Part shown: positions 35,387-44,632 of the stretch, in pieces | How positions within the stretch are numbered: position 1 is the stretch's first letter | Layout of the letters: the number at the start of each line of letters is the position of its first letter | Source of the DNA: Gallaecimonas xiamenensis 3-C-1 | GTDB lineage: Bacteria; Pseudomonadota; Gammaproteobacteria; Enterobacterales; Gallaecimonadaceae | Direction of reading: 5' to 3' | Assembly: GCF_000299915.1 (NCBI RefSeq) | Contig: NZ_AMRI01000022.1 | Span: forward strand, 18,705 to 82,704 | Length of the DNA stretch: 64,000 nucleotides | Notes under the pieces: model-generated | What the model saw: the letters and a program-made list of their open reading frames with translations, nothing else | Databases searched by the model: none | What the model was told of the DNA's origin: nothing | Translations under genes and position numbers: made by a program

Positions 35387-35860
35387 ATGAAAGTGCTGCT
35401 GTCTTGCTGCCTGCTGTTGTTTTCCAGCCTGGCCCCGGCCTCATCCCAGGCCGACAAGGTGGTGGTGCACAAGTCCAGCTACAGCCTTTCCTTGGTAAGA
35501 GACGGCCAGGTCTTCAAGCGCTTCTGGATAGCCTTGGGATCGGCCCCCTTTGGCCACAAGACTCGCGAGGGTGACCAACGCACCCCTGAGGGGCGTTACC
35601 TGCTGGACTACAAGAAAGCCGATTCCGCCTTCTACAAGGCCATCCATATCGACTACCCCAATGCCGATGATCTAGCCCGGGCCAGGGCCATGGGCGTGCC
35701 CCCTGGTGGGCGCATCATGATCCACGGCCAGCGCAGCGGCTTTAACCCCAGGGTGCAACCGTCCAACTGGACCAACGGTTGCATCGCCCTGCTCAACCAA
35801 GACATGGACGAGCTCTGGGCTGCCGTGGCCCCAGGTACACCCATCGAGATCTACCCCTGA
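35387..35860 (+). CDS. L,D-transpeptidase (YkuD) family protein
   Basis: The 157-residue exported protein has a signal peptide (MKVLLSCCLLLFSSLAPASS) and a compact YkuD domain. It contains TPEGRYLLDYKKADSAFYKAIHIDYP, the HG in GGRIMIHGQ, and the catalytic Cys in WTNGCIALLNQDMDELW. It resembles E. coli YafK/DpaA-type small proteins, some of which cut rather than form the peptidoglycan-Lpp link. No LysM or peptidoglycan-binding domain is present. The ATG at 35387 is set by GAGG upstream; the longer frame from 35366 starts before it. Confidence 0.87.
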   Translation: MKVLLSCCLLLFSSLAPASSQADKVVVHKSSYSLSLVRDGQVFKRFWIALGSAPFGHKTREGDQRTPEGRYLLDYKKADSAFYKAIHIDYPNADDLARARAMGVPPGGRIMIHGQRSGFNPRVQPSNWTNGCIALLNQDMDELWAAVAPGTPIEIYP

Positions 35861-35988
35861 TCCTTGGTGGCTCCGCCATCCTTCCTTAGAGCCTTTCCCG
35901 TCCATTGGCCAAGGCCAACCGTTCGTCGCATCCACCGGAGTTTTTAGCTTTACAGCCATTGTTGTGAGCAGTACCCTTCGTCGCCATT

Positions 35989-36007
35989 GATAATCACTCT
36001 CATTTGT
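35989..36007 (+). promoter_or_regulatory. Candidate Fur box upstream of the catecholate receptor
   Basis: GATAATCACTCTCATTTGT matches 12 of 19 positions of the Fur consensus GATAATGATAATCATTATC, with both outer hexamers (GATAAT and TCATT) well kept. It lies 40 bases upstream of the receptor start. Confidence 0.65.
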
Positions 36008-36048
36008 ATATGTGAGTGATTCCCGCTTAGCCACGAAGAGGATATTCC

Positions 36049-38271
36049 ATGGCCACCCGCACTCCTGCTGCCCTTTTTGCCTGCAGCGCCCTGACTCTGG
36101 CGCTTGGCGCCGCCTTTGCCCATGCCGATGAGGCCAAGCAGCAGGATGCCCAGGAAAATATCCTGGTGCTGGGTACGGCCCAGGAGCAGGTGAAGCAGTC
36201 GCTGGGGGTGTCGGTCATTACTGCCGAGGATCTGATCCGCCGCCCGCCGGCCAACGATCTGTCCGAGATCATCCGCAAGATGCCCGGGGTCAACCTCACC
36301 GGCAACAGCGCCTCCGGCCAGTACGGCAATAACCGCCAAATCGATCTGCGTGGCATGGGCCCGGAAAACACCCTGATCCTGGTGGACGGCAAGCCGGTCA
36401 GCTCGCGCAATGCGGTACGCATGGGCCGCTCCGGTGAGCGTAACAGCCGGGGCGACACCAACTGGGTGCCGGTAGAAGCGGTAGAGCGTATCGAGGTGCT
36501 GCGCGGCCCGGCCGCTGCCCGCTACGGTTCCGGCGCCGCCGGCGGCGTGATCAACATCGTCACCAAAGCCCCCAGCGAAGCCCTGACCGGTTCCGTCAGC
36601 CTCTTTGCAGCCGAGCCCGAGGACAGCCGCGAAGGCAATACCCGCCGCCTGGGCTTTAACCTGGCCGGCGGCCTGAGCCAGGACCTGTCTTTCCGCCTCT
36701 ACGGCAACATCAATAAAACCGACGCCGACAGCCTGGATCTCAACGGCGACTTTGCCAACAGCGAGGGGGCCACCCCCCCGGCCGGCCGTGAGGGGGTCCG
36801 CAACAAGGACATCAACGGCCTGTTGCGCTGGGATCTGAGCCCGGAGCAGGTGCTGGAATTTGAAGCCGGCTACAGCCGCCAGGGCAACATCTACGCCGGT
36901 GACAGGGCGGTGAGCAGCAACGGCTCTGACCTGTTGACCGAATTGGCCAACGGCGGCGCCGAAACCAACACCGTCTACCGCAGCGCCGCGTCCGTGGCCC
37001 ACAGGGCCGACTGGGGCTTTGCCACTTCCAACCTGGTATTGGCTTATGAAAACACCCGCAACTATCGCCTCAACGAAGGCCTGGCCGGCGGCGTGGAAGG
37101 CAGCATCACCAACGACGGCGCCAAGTCCACCTCTACCCTGGACAGTCTGACCCTCAACGGTGACATCAACATCCCCCTGGATTTTGCCGGCCTCAGCCAG
37201 ATGCTGACCCTGGGTATGGAACTGGGCAAGGACGAGTTGGACGACCCCTACTCCATGAGCCAAGGCACAGGCTCCGGCGGCGCGGTACCGGGCGCCGAAG
37301 AAGGCACCCGTGACGGCAAGTCCGACGCCACTTACCAGGCCCTCTACGTCGAAGACAATATCGAGCTGACCCTGGACTGGATCCTCACCCCCGGGGTGCG
37401 CTTTGACCACAACAGCCTGTTCGGCAACAACTGGAGCCCCTACCTGAGCACCGCCTACCAGTTGACCGACAACCTGACCCTGCGCGGCGGCATTGCCAAG
37501 GCCTTCAAGGCCCCCAACCTCTACCAGGCCAACCCCAACTACCTCTACTACACCAGAGGCAACGGCTGCCCTGTAGACTTCCCCAGCCTGGGAGCCGGCT
37601 GCTATATCCAGGGTAATGACGACCTGGACGCCGAGACCAGCGTCAACAAGGAGCTGGGCCTGGAGTACGTCAACGGCGGCTGGACCGCCAGCCTGGCCTA
37701 CTTCCGCAACGACTATAAGAACAAGATCATCTCCGGCATGGTGCCCACCGGTACCACCGACAGCGACGGCCGCGTCTTCAAGTGGAGCAACGCCGACAAG
37801 GCGGTGGTGGCAGGGGTGGAAGGTAACCTCAAGGTGCCTTTGCTGGGCCAGATGGGCGAGGTGCTGAGCTGGAACACCAACTTCACCTACATGGATGAAA
37901 ACAACGACAAGGACACAGGTGAGCCCCTGTCGGTGATCCCCCGCTATACCGTCAACTCCATGCTCGACTGGCAGGTGAATGAGGCGCTGATGCTGTCTTT
38001 CACCGCCACCCGTTACGGCACTCAGAAGCCCCGTAACCTCACCAGCACCGGTGCCAGCGCCGAAGGGGACGCCCTCAAGGAGCGAGACCCTTACTCGGTG
38101 CTGAGCCTGGGCGGCAGCTACCGCCTGAACTACGCCCTGCGTTTTGGTTTCGGCGTCACCAACCTTACCGACCGCCAGTTGCTCCGTGAAAACAACAGTG
38201 GCGGGGCCGGTGCCAACACCTACAACGAGCCGGGCCGCGCCTACTACCTGTCAGCCACCTACAGCTTCTAA
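36049..38271 (+). CDS. Catecholate-type siderophore TonB receptor (FepA/PfeA/PirA-like)
   Basis: The 740-residue receptor has a signal peptide ending FAHADEA, a plug with QSLGVSVITAEDLIRRPPANDLSEIIRKMPGVNL-type start, DLRGMGPENTLILVDGKPVSSRNAVRMGR, and VERIEVLRGPAAARYGSGAAGGVINI. This plug is characteristic of FepA/PfeA/PirA enterobactin-like receptors. The barrel ends GRAYYLSATYSF. A candidate Fur box lies 40 bases upstream and an IroE-like esterase gene follows, so import and opening of a catecholate trilactone siderophore is the obvious reading. No siderophore synthesis genes are in the window. Confidence 0.92.
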   Translation: MATRTPAALFACSALTLALGAAFAHADEAKQQDAQENILVLGTAQEQVKQSLGVSVITAEDLIRRPPANDLSEIIRKMPGVNLTGNSASGQYGNNRQIDLRGMGPENTLILVDGKPVSSRNAVRMGRSGERNSRGDTNWVPVEAVERIEVLRGPAAARYGSGAAGGVINIVTKAPSEALTGSVSLFAAEPEDSREGNTRRLGFNLAGGLSQDLSFRLYGNINKTDADSLDLNGDFANSEGATPPAGREGVRNKDINGLLRWDLSPEQVLEFEAGYSRQGNIYAGDRAVSSNGSDLLTELANGGAETNTVYRSAASVAHRADWGFATSNLVLAYENTRNYRLNEGLAGGVEGSITNDGAKSTSTLDSLTLNGDINIPLDFAGLSQMLTLGMELGKDELDDPYSMSQGTGSGGAVPGAEEGTRDGKSDATYQALYVEDNIELTLDWILTPGVRFDHNSLFGNNWSPYLSTAYQLTDNLTLRGGIAKAFKAPNLYQANPNYLYYTRGNGCPVDFPSLGAGCYIQGNDDLDAETSVNKELGLEYVNGGWTASLAYFRNDYKNKIISGMVPTGTTDSDGRVFKWSNADKAVVAGVEGNLKVPLLGQMGEVLSWNTNFTYMDENNDKDTGEPLSVIPRYTVNSMLDWQVNEALMLSFTATRYGTQKPRNLTSTGASAEGDALKERDPYSVLSLGGSYRLNYALRFGFGVTNLTDRQLLRENNSGGAGANTYNEPGRAYYLSATYSF

Positions 38272-38277
38272 CTGACA

Positions 38278-38300
38278 AAGCCCGCCTGGCGGGCTTTTTT
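38278..38300 (+). terminator. Terminator between receptor and esterase
   Basis: An AAAGCCCGCC/GGCGGGCTTTTTT hairpin lies between the receptor stop and the esterase start 18 bases downstream. It likely lowers esterase expression relative to the receptor. Confidence 0.8.
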
Positions 38301-38317
38301 ATTATGAGGACTTACTG

Positions 38318-39202
38318 ATGTTACGTGTCCTGTTGCTATGCCTGCTGGCCTTTGGCGCCCAGGCCCGCCCCGACCTGTCCAAGCCCCTGGGCCCCACCTG
38401 GGCCGATGGCAGCTCCCGCTACTACCGTTTCCAAAGCCAACTGCTGGACTCGGCGGACGGCCAGCGCCACTACAAGCTGACGGTGGCCATTCCCAAGGCC
38501 CAGGCACCCGAAGCCGGCTTCCCGGTGCTCTACCTGCTGGACGGCAATGCCGCCATGGCGGCCCTTGACGACAATAAACTGGCCCCCCTGGCCGCCCAAA
38601 CCCTGCCGGTGCTGGTGGCTATCGGTTACCAGACCGAACTGCGTTTTGACGTGAACGCCAGGGCCCTGGACTACACGCCGCCGGCCCTGGACGGCAAACC
38701 TATCGAAGGAGAAAGGCCGGCCGGCGGCGCCGATGAGTTTCTCGCCCTTATCGAAGCCAAGATAAAACCGCTGGTAGCGGGTCTCGTGACCATCGACCGC
38801 CAGCGCCAGACCTTGTGGGGTCATTCTTTCGGCGGCCTCTTTACCATGCACGTGCTGGCCACGGCGCCGGCAAGTTTTCAGGCTTACGCCGCTGCCGACC
38901 CGTCCTTTTGGTGGCAAGACGGTGAGCCCCTGGCGCGCCTCAAGGCCCTGGCCGAGCATCCCCCTGCCCCAGGCACGGCGGTATTGATCATGCATGGCGG
39001 CGCCAAGGCAAAGGACAGGGGGCCTCGCCCGGCCAGGGGCAAGGCTCCCCCTGATGCCATCCGCCAAGCCAGCCGCCAACTGGCTGAGCTGCCCGGCGTC
39101 AGGGTGCATTACCGCGAATATCCCGCCCTTAGCCACGGGCCTTTGTTGCCCGCCTCGCTGCTGCCGGCCTTGCGCCTGGCCCAGGGCCACCTGGACGACT
39201 AG
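38318..39202 (+). CDS. IroE-like periplasmic siderophore esterase
   Basis: The 294-residue alpha/beta hydrolase has a signal peptide (MLRVLLLCLLAFGAQA), FPVLYLLDGNAAM near the oxyanion region, VLVAIGYQTELRFDVNARALDYTP typical of IroE/BesA esterases, the nucleophile elbow WGHSFGGLF, and the catalytic His in LSHGPLLPASL. IroE cuts enterobactin-type trilactones in the periplasm. It follows the catecholate receptor, with only a terminator-like hairpin between. The start is the ATG at 38318 with GAGGAC upstream. Confidence 0.87.
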   Translation: MLRVLLLCLLAFGAQARPDLSKPLGPTWADGSSRYYRFQSQLLDSADGQRHYKLTVAIPKAQAPEAGFPVLYLLDGNAAMAALDDNKLAPLAAQTLPVLVAIGYQTELRFDVNARALDYTPPALDGKPIEGERPAGGADEFLALIEAKIKPLVAGLVTIDRQRQTLWGHSFGGLFTMHVLATAPASFQAYAAADPSFWWQDGEPLARLKALAEHPPAPGTAVLIMHGGAKAKDRGPRPARGKAPPDAIRQASRQLAELPGVRVHYREYPALSHGPLLPASLLPALRLAQGHLDD

Positions 39203-39215
39203 ATAAACAGGCAAG

Positions 39216-39241
39216 AAAAAGCCCCGCTTTGGCGGGGCTTT
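39216..39241. terminator. Terminator between esterase and XRE gene
   Basis: An AAAAAGCCCCGC/GCGGGGCTTT hairpin with a short TTTG loop lies between two convergent genes. Its T-run is short on the plus side. Confidence 0.75.
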
Positions 39242-39242
39242 G

Positions 39243-39494
39243 TTATTTGAGGGCGGCCATGACCCGCGACAGGTCGTTTTCCAAGGCACGCAGTATGGCT
39301 TTCGCCGGCCCCGTGGGCTCGCGGCGCCCCTGCTCCCAATGGCGCAAGGTACCCATATTCACTTCGATCATGGCGGCAAAGGCCTTCTGGGTTAAACCTG
39401 TCTTGGCCCTGATCGCCTTAATCCTGGGGGCATCAAAGATACTGATCGGGGTGGCGTCCATCCCCGGCACAGCTGCGGTTGCAGAGGTCATCAT
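39243..39494 (-). CDS. XRE-family HTH protein (NadS/HigA-like orphan antitoxin or regulator)
   Basis: The 83-residue protein has a helix-turn-helix (IRAKTGLTQKAFAAMIEVNMGTLRHWEQGRREP) close to the NadS/HigA antitoxin type, with the motif LRHWEQGRREPTGPAKAILRAL. Such antitoxins normally follow a RelE/HigB toxin gene. Here the upstream 309 bases have no toxin gene, so it is an orphan or a free regulator. The first ATG at 39494 is used; the next codon is also ATG. Confidence 0.8.
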   Translation of the reverse strand: MMTSATAAVPGMDATPISIFDAPRIKAIRAKTGLTQKAFAAMIEVNMGTLRHWEQGRREPTGPAKAILRALENDLSRVMAALK

Positions 39495-39803
39495 CGGTGA
39501 TCCATGTTTCTTATCGCGTTAAACCAAAAAGGGTTGGGCGCGGGCCAATGCCTGGACGTCGCAGGGGAAAAGGACACAGGTGCCAGACGCTAACGGCCGC
39601 TATCAACTATAAGCGACCAGTCGCCCGCAAATCCTAAAAGGCAATAAAACAAAAAATAAATAACACCATGCCTTATTTATAAAAGCGTCATCCATATTAG
39701 CACTTTATTCCTATGGCGACTGTCTGCGGCCTGTGCTGGAATTGGCATTCCCCGGGGGCTGGGGTAAACTCTTTGGGTCATTTGACGATGGACTCAACCA
39801 CGG
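39495..39803. other. 309-bp intergenic region, A+T-rich in its centre
   Basis: I see no gene. From about 39620 to 39720 the sequence is much richer in A+T than the window average (runs such as AAAACAAAAAATAAATAA). It lies between the orphan XRE gene and the lower-G+C lipase-partner gene, and may mark the edge of an acquired segment. Confidence 0.45.
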
Positions 39804-40340
39804 ATGGATATGAAGACATACCGCTTCGGCATTAAAGCCAAGCCGTTCTATTTAACGGTGCTGGTTGCCACTCTTCTGCTCCTCCTCTCATATCAGGCGA
39901 TTGCAAGTATGTTTGGAATTCCTAAAAAAGAAAACGTTCATTTGACGCCCGCAGTAAATGGCCGCGTTACTCTGAACGGGCAGCCCCTGAGCAACTTGGA
40001 AGTGATTTACTCCCTGACGTATGGCGACGAGCACAAGCTCACCGCCCGTACCGACGAGCAGGGCTATTTCAGCTTTCCTGAAAAGGTCATAGAGTCAAAC
40101 CTGCCCAGTAAGCTGTTCGACGAAACCCGGGTATTCCAGGAAATATTCGTTGAGTGGAACAATCAAAATTACACGCTCTGGTATACGGTATTGCCCGGCA
40201 TCACATCTGAAAAAGTGGTGGAAGAAAAACTGGCTAAATTGGAATGTGACCTGACCCACCCGGAAAAGGAATACCATTTCGACCGCCAAGACGGCACCGA
40301 TTTTACCCAAGGCGTTTTCAGTATCTGTAATTTCGAATAA
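39804..40340 (+). CDS. DUF6795-like exported protein, possible partner of the lipase
   Basis: The 178-residue protein has one N-terminal membrane helix (YLTVLVATLLLLLSYQAIA) and then a compact beta domain. TPAVNGRVTLNGQPLSNLEVIYSLTYGDE and TARTDEQGYFSFPEKV look like a carboxypeptidase-regulatory/DUF6795 fold. It lies 42 bases upstream of a class 3 lipase and is visibly lower in G+C than its neighbours. A periplasm-facing anchored protein next to a lipase would fit an immunity protein of a type VI phospholipase effector, but this is inference. The start could also be the ATG at 39810. Confidence 0.65.
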   Translation: MDMKTYRFGIKAKPFYLTVLVATLLLLLSYQAIASMFGIPKKENVHLTPAVNGRVTLNGQPLSNLEVIYSLTYGDEHKLTARTDEQGYFSFPEKVIESNLPSKLFDETRVFQEIFVEWNNQNYTLWYTVLPGITSEKVVEEKLAKLECDLTHPEKEYHFDRQDGTDFTQGVFSICNFE

Positions 40341-40382
40341 TAGTGCGTCACCAAGGAATTTAATTTAAAAAGGAGCTTTGCG

Positions 40383-41570
40383 ATGCCAGCGCTATCACCC
40401 AAAATGGCCGCTTACATGGCCAGCATGGTTTATGAAATTAAAAAGCCCGGCGCCAGCGGAAAATTCCGCATGTCGGTGGACCCTGTCGTAGGCCGTTATT
40501 TCAACTTCGATCTCTCCCAGGGCCCCGTCACCGGTGTATCCGGCGGCCTGGTCTCCAAGGTGCTGCAGCTGAAAACCGGCTTCGGTGTCATCGGCACCGG
40601 CAAGGATCTCTACGAGGGTGATCTGGTGGTTGCCATCAGGGGTACTGACGCCAACTGGCATGACATGCGCGACGCCGTCACCGATCTCAGCGTCGGCTTT
40701 GCCGCCACCGAAAACGGCAGCACAGTGCACCTGGGCTTCCAGCGCACCTTCGAGTCCATGAAAGGGGAGCTGGACCGTGCCCTGACGCCGCTGCTGGGCA
40801 AGGCATTCCGTGGCACTGTGCACTGCGTCGGCCACAGCCTGGGTGGCGCCCTTGCCTCCCTGACCGCCGACTGGATCAAGGTGCGCTTCGGTGGCACCGT
40901 GAATCTTTATTCCTTCGGTTGCCCCAGGGTGGGCTTGAGCGGCTACGCCATCAAAAGCACCGCCGGCCTCAACAAGATCTACCGCTGTATTCACGGCGCC
41001 GATCCGGTACCCATGGTGCCCATCTGGCCCTTCTACCACGCCCCCTACGGTGGCCAGGAGTTCTGCCTGGATGGCGCCAGCGGCATCAATGCCGAGGCCC
41101 ACAAGATGAGCGTCAGGGCTACCCCCGGCTATCTCAACACCGCCGCCTATGATGACTGGGGTGCGGTGCGCCTGCGCAGCGACAGCTTCCACAACCAAAA
41201 AGTACGGCTGGACTATGAAAAGCGCCATAACGCCTCTTTCACCACCCGCTACATGTATATGCTGACCGCCGCCCTGAAAACCCTGCTGGGTGACGCCCTC
41301 AAGTACGGCATTGCCGTACCCTTGCAGTTTGCTGCCGGCTCCATTTCCCAGATGTTGGATCTGATGGCACAAACGCTGCAAAAAATCGCCGATGCCGCCG
41401 AGGGCCTGTACGAACAAACCAAGGGCCTGCTGGGGCACATGTTGTCCTTTATCGGCTCCCTGGCGGAAGTGCCGGCGAAAATCACTTACAACTTTGTGCG
41501 CTGGGTTTTTGAAAAAGTCAGTTCCGCTGTCTACAAAGCCGCCCGCAAGGCCATCGACTTTATCCAGTAA
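40383..41570 (+). CDS. Class 3 lipase, candidate type VI secretion phospholipase effector
   Basis: The 395-residue protein has an N-terminal Lipase_3 domain with VVAIRGTDANWHDMRDAVTDL, the nucleophile elbow VHCVGHSLGGALASL, GCPRVG and HGADPVPMVP carrying the acid. The catalytic His is likely near residue 240. The C-terminal part (about 290-395) is helical with amphipathic stretches (QMLDLMAQTLQKIADAAEGLYEQT). There is no signal peptide, so export would need a dedicated system such as type VI secretion. AAGGAG precedes the ATG and a terminator follows. The neighbouring anchored small protein could be its immunity partner. Confidence 0.8.
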   Translation: MPALSPKMAAYMASMVYEIKKPGASGKFRMSVDPVVGRYFNFDLSQGPVTGVSGGLVSKVLQLKTGFGVIGTGKDLYEGDLVVAIRGTDANWHDMRDAVTDLSVGFAATENGSTVHLGFQRTFESMKGELDRALTPLLGKAFRGTVHCVGHSLGGALASLTADWIKVRFGGTVNLYSFGCPRVGLSGYAIKSTAGLNKIYRCIHGADPVPMVPIWPFYHAPYGGQEFCLDGASGINAEAHKMSVRATPGYLNTAAYDDWGAVRLRSDSFHNQKVRLDYEKRHNASFTTRYMYMLTAALKTLLGDALKYGIAVPLQFAAGSISQMLDLMAQTLQKIADAAEGLYEQTKGLLGHMLSFIGSLAEVPAKITYNFVRWVFEKVSSAVYKAARKAIDFIQ

Positions 41571-41585
41571 TACCTGGGTGTCATT

Positions 41586-41616
41586 AAAAAACGCACCTTC
41601 TTGTGGTGCGTTTTTT
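41586..41616 (+). terminator. Terminator after the lipase
   Basis: An AAAACGCACC/GGTGCGTTTTTT hairpin with a TTCTTGT loop follows the lipase stop. Confidence 0.85.
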
Positions 41617-41635
41617 ATCAGCAAAAGCCCAAATA

Positions 41636-41663
41636 AAAAGCCCGCCATATGGCGGGCTTTTTG
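41636..41663 (-). terminator. Terminator of the gcvTHP operon
   Basis: An AAAAAGCCCGCC/GGCGGGCTTTTT hairpin with an ATAT loop lies just after the gcvP stop on the minus strand. Confidence 0.87.
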
Positions 41664-41675
41664 ATGGCAATGACC

Positions 41676-44567
41676 TTATTCGGCGTAGGCGTCGGTGGGG
41701 ACGCAGGAGCAGAACAGGTTGCGGTCGCCGTAGACGTCATCGATACGGTTGACGGTAGGCCAGAACTTGTTGAGGCGCACGTCTTCGTTGGGGAACACCG
41801 CCAGGGCGCGCTCGTAGGCACGGTTCCAGTTGGGGTCCATGACGTCGTCCTGGGTGTGAGGGGCGTTCACCAGCGGGTTGTCCTCCAAGGTCCACTCGCC
41901 ACGGCCCACTTTCTGGATCTCGCCATAGATGGCGGTCATGGCGTTGATGAAGCGGTCCAGCTCGGCCTTGGACTCGGACTCGGTGGGCTCCACCATCAGG
42001 GTGCCGGCTACCGGGAAGGACATGGTGGGGCTGTGGAACCCGAAGTCCATCAGGCGCTTGGCCACGTCCAGTTCGCTGATCCCGGTTTCATCCTTGAGGG
42101 GGCGCAGGTCCAGGATACATTCGTGGGCCACCCGGCCGTTACGGCCGCTGTAGAGCACCGGGAACTTGTCGCCCAGGCACTTGGCCACGTAGTTGGCGTT
42201 GAGGATGGCGTACTCGGTGGCTTTTTTCAGGCCAACAGAACCCATCATGGCGATGTACATCCAGGAGATGGGCAGGATGCCGGCCGAACCGAACTGGGCG
42301 GCAGACACGGCGCCGCTGTCGGCGTTGGGGCCGTCGAGCTGCATCACCACGTGGTTGGGCACGAAGGGCGCCAGGTGGCTTTTGACACCTATGGGGCCCA
42401 TGCCGGGGCCGCCGCCGCCGTGGGGGATACAGAAGGTCTTGTGCAGGTTCAGATGCGACACGTCAGAGCCGATAAAGCCCGGCGCGGTCAGGCCCACCTG
42501 AGCGTTCATGTTGGCGCCGTCCATGTACACCTGGCCACCGTGCTGGTGGATGATGTCGCACACCTCACGGATGGTCTCTTCGTAGACGCCGTGGGTGGAC
42601 GGGTAGGTGACCATGATACAGGCCAGGTTGTCGGCCACTTCCTCGGCCTTGGCGCGCAGGTCGGCCAGATCGATGTTGCCCTGTTTGTCGCAGGCCACCA
42701 CCACCACCTTGTAGGACACCATCTGGGCGGTAGCCGGGTTGGTGCCGTGGGCGGAGCTGGGGATAAGGCAGACGTTACGGTGGCCTTCGCCACGGGACTC
42801 ATGGTAGCCGCGAATGGCCAGCAGGCCCGCGTACTCACCCTGGGCGCCGGAGTTGGGCTGCATGGCAATCTGGTCGTAACCGGTGATGTTCACCAGCCAG
42901 TCGGCCAGCAGATTGATCATGCCGTGGTAGCCTTCGGCCTGGTTGTCCGGGCAGAAGGGGTGCAGGGCAGCGAAGGCCGGCCAGGTGATGGGGATCATCT
43001 CGGCGGTTGCGTTCAGCTTCATGGTGCAGGAACCGAGGCTGATCATGGAGTGGTTCAGGGCCAGATCCTTGTTCTCGAGGCGCTTGATGTAACGCAGCAT
43101 CTCGGTCTCGGAATGGTACTGGTTGAACACCGGGTGGCTCAGCACCGCGTCTTCGCGCAGCAGGTGCGCAGGGATGGACTCGATTTCACCGTCTTGGATA
43201 CGGGCATCCAGGGCCGCGATATCCAGGCCGTGGCCGGCGCCCAGCAGGATGTCGAACAGTTCCGCCACGTCTTCACGGGTAGTGGCTTCTGAGAGGGTCA
43301 GGCCCACTGCGCCATCGAGGTCGCGGCGCAGGTTGACGCCTTTGGCTTCGGCGGCGGCCAGCAGGGCGGCCTTGTCCTTGACCTCGACGGTCAGGGTGTC
43401 GAACCAGTGGCCGTTACGGATAGCCAGGCCCTTGTCCTTAAGGCCCAGGGCCAGGATGTCGGTCAGGCGGTGGATGCGGCTGGCGATGCGCTTGAGGCCT
43501 TCCGGGCCGTGGTAAACGGCGTAGAAGGAGGCCATGTTGGCCAGCAGCACCTGGGCGGTACAGATGTTGGAGTTGGCCTTTTCGCGGCGGATGTGTTGCT
43601 CGCGGGTCTGCATGGCCATGCGCAGGGCCGGCTTGCCACGGGCGTCTTTGGAGACACCGATGATACGGCCGGGCATGGAGCGCTTGTAGGCGTCGCGGGT
43701 GGCAAAGAAGGCGGCGTGGGGGCCACCGTAGGCCATGGGCACACCGAAACGCTGGGCGGAACCCAGCACCACGTCGGCGCCAAGGGTGCCAGGGGATTTG
43801 AGCAGCAGCAGCGCCATGATGTCGGCAGCCACGGCGACGATACCCTTCTGGGCCTGGATAGCCGCAGTCAGTTCGCTGTGATCCTGGATGTCACCGCCGG
43901 TACCGGGGTATTGCAGCAGGGCACCGAAAATGTCCATACCCTCGGCGCTGGCCGCCGGGCCTACCACCACCTCAAAACCAAAAGCGCTGGCACGGGTTTT
44001 CACCACACCTATGGTCTGGGGGTGACACTCTTGGTCGACGAAGAAGGTGTTGGACTTGCTCTTGGCAACCCGCTTGGCCAGGGCCATGGCTTCGGCGGCG
44101 GCGGTGCCTTCGTCCAGCAATGAGGCGGAGGCCAGGTCCATACCGGTCAAGTCCATGGACAGCTGCTGGAAGTTCAAGATGGCTTCCAGGCGGCCTTGGG
44201 CGATCTCCGGCTGGTAAGGGGTGTAGGCGGTGTACCAGCCCGGGTTTTCCAGCACGTTACGCAGGATAACGTTGGGGGTCAGGGTCGGGTGGTAACCCAT
44301 GCCGATGTAGGACTTGAAGACCTTGTTCTTATCGGCCAGGGCCTGCAATTGGGCCAGGGCTTCTTCTTCGGTCTTGGGGGCACCTATGGTCAGCTCTTTA
44401 TCCAGGCGGATGGAGCCGGGCACGGTTTCTTCAATCAGGGCGTCGACAGACGCGGCGCCGATGGTGGCCAGCATGGCGGCCGTCTCCATGGCATCGGGAC
44501 CGATGTGGCGGTCGATGAAGGCGTCTTTGTATTCGAGTTCGGTCAGGGAACGGCGGGTATCGGACAT
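41676..44567 (-). CDS. gcvP: Glycine dehydrogenase (decarboxylating), P protein
   Basis: This is a full-length P protein of 963 residues, one chain rather than the split P1/P2 form. [13 protein letters not shown] opens it, [35 protein letters not shown] is the conserved N-terminal block, and [17 protein letters not shown] carries the PLP lysine. It decarboxylates glycine and loads aminomethyl onto lipoyl-GcvH. The ATG at 44567 with GAGGTG upstream is preferred over the GTG two codons earlier. It is the last gene of gcvT-gcvH-gcvP and is followed by a terminator. Confidence 0.98.
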   Translation of the reverse strand: MSDTRRSLTELEYKDAFIDRHIGPDAMETAAMLATIGAASVDALIEETVPGSIRLDKELTIGAPKTEEEALAQLQALADKNKVFKSYIGMGYHPTLTPNVILRNVLENPGWYTAYTPYQPEIAQGRLEAILNFQQLSMDLTGMDLASASLLDEGTAAAEAMALAKRVAKSKSNTFFVDQECHPQTIGVVKTRASAFGFEVVVGPAASAEGMDIFGALLQYPGTGGDIQDHSELTAAIQAQKGIVAVAADIMALLLLKSPGTLGADVVLGSAQRFGVPMAYGGPHAAFFATRDAYKRSMPGRIIGVSKDARGKPALRMAMQTREQHIRREKANSNICTAQVLLANMASFYAVYHGPEGLKRIASRIHRLTDILALGLKDKGLAIRNGHWFDTLTVEVKDKAALLAAAEAKGVNLRRDLDGAVGLTLSEATTREDVAELFDILLGAGHGLDIAALDARIQDGEIESIPAHLLREDAVLSHPVFNQYHSETEMLRYIKRLENKDLALNHSMISLGSCTMKLNATAEMIPITWPAFAALHPFCPDNQAEGYHGMINLLADWLVNITGYDQIAMQPNSGAQGEYAGLLAIRGYHESRGEGHRNVCLIPSSAHGTNPATAQMVSYKVVVVACDKQGNIDLADLRAKAEEVADNLACIMVTYPSTHGVYEETIREVCDIIHQHGGQVYMDGANMNAQVGLTAPGFIGSDVSHLNLHKTFCIPHGGGGPGMGPIGVKSHLAPFVPNHVVMQLDGPNADSGAVSAAQFGSAGILPISWMYIAMMGSVGLKKATEYAILNANYVAKCLGDKFPVLYSGRNGRVAHECILDLRPLKDETGISELDVAKRLMDFGFHSPTMSFPVAGTLMVEPTESESKAELDRFINAMTAIYGEIQKVGRGEWTLEDNPLVNAPHTQDDVMDPNWNRAYERALAVFPNEDVRLNKFWPTVNRIDDVYGDRNLFCSCVPTDAYAE

Positions 44568-44586
44568 GTTCACCTCAGGTGGTAAG

Positions 44587-44615
44587 CAAAGCCCCGGCGA
44601 AACGCCGGGGCTTTG
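44587..44615 (-). other. Intercistronic hairpin between gcvH and gcvP
   Basis: A perfect 13-bp stem CAAAGCCCCGGCG/CGCCGGGGCTTTG with an AAA loop lies between gcvH and gcvP. Only three Ts follow on the minus strand, so it is more likely an mRNA-processing or stability element, or a weak attenuator, than a full terminator. Confidence 0.7.
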
Positions 44616-44632
44616 AACAACAATGGGTTAGC

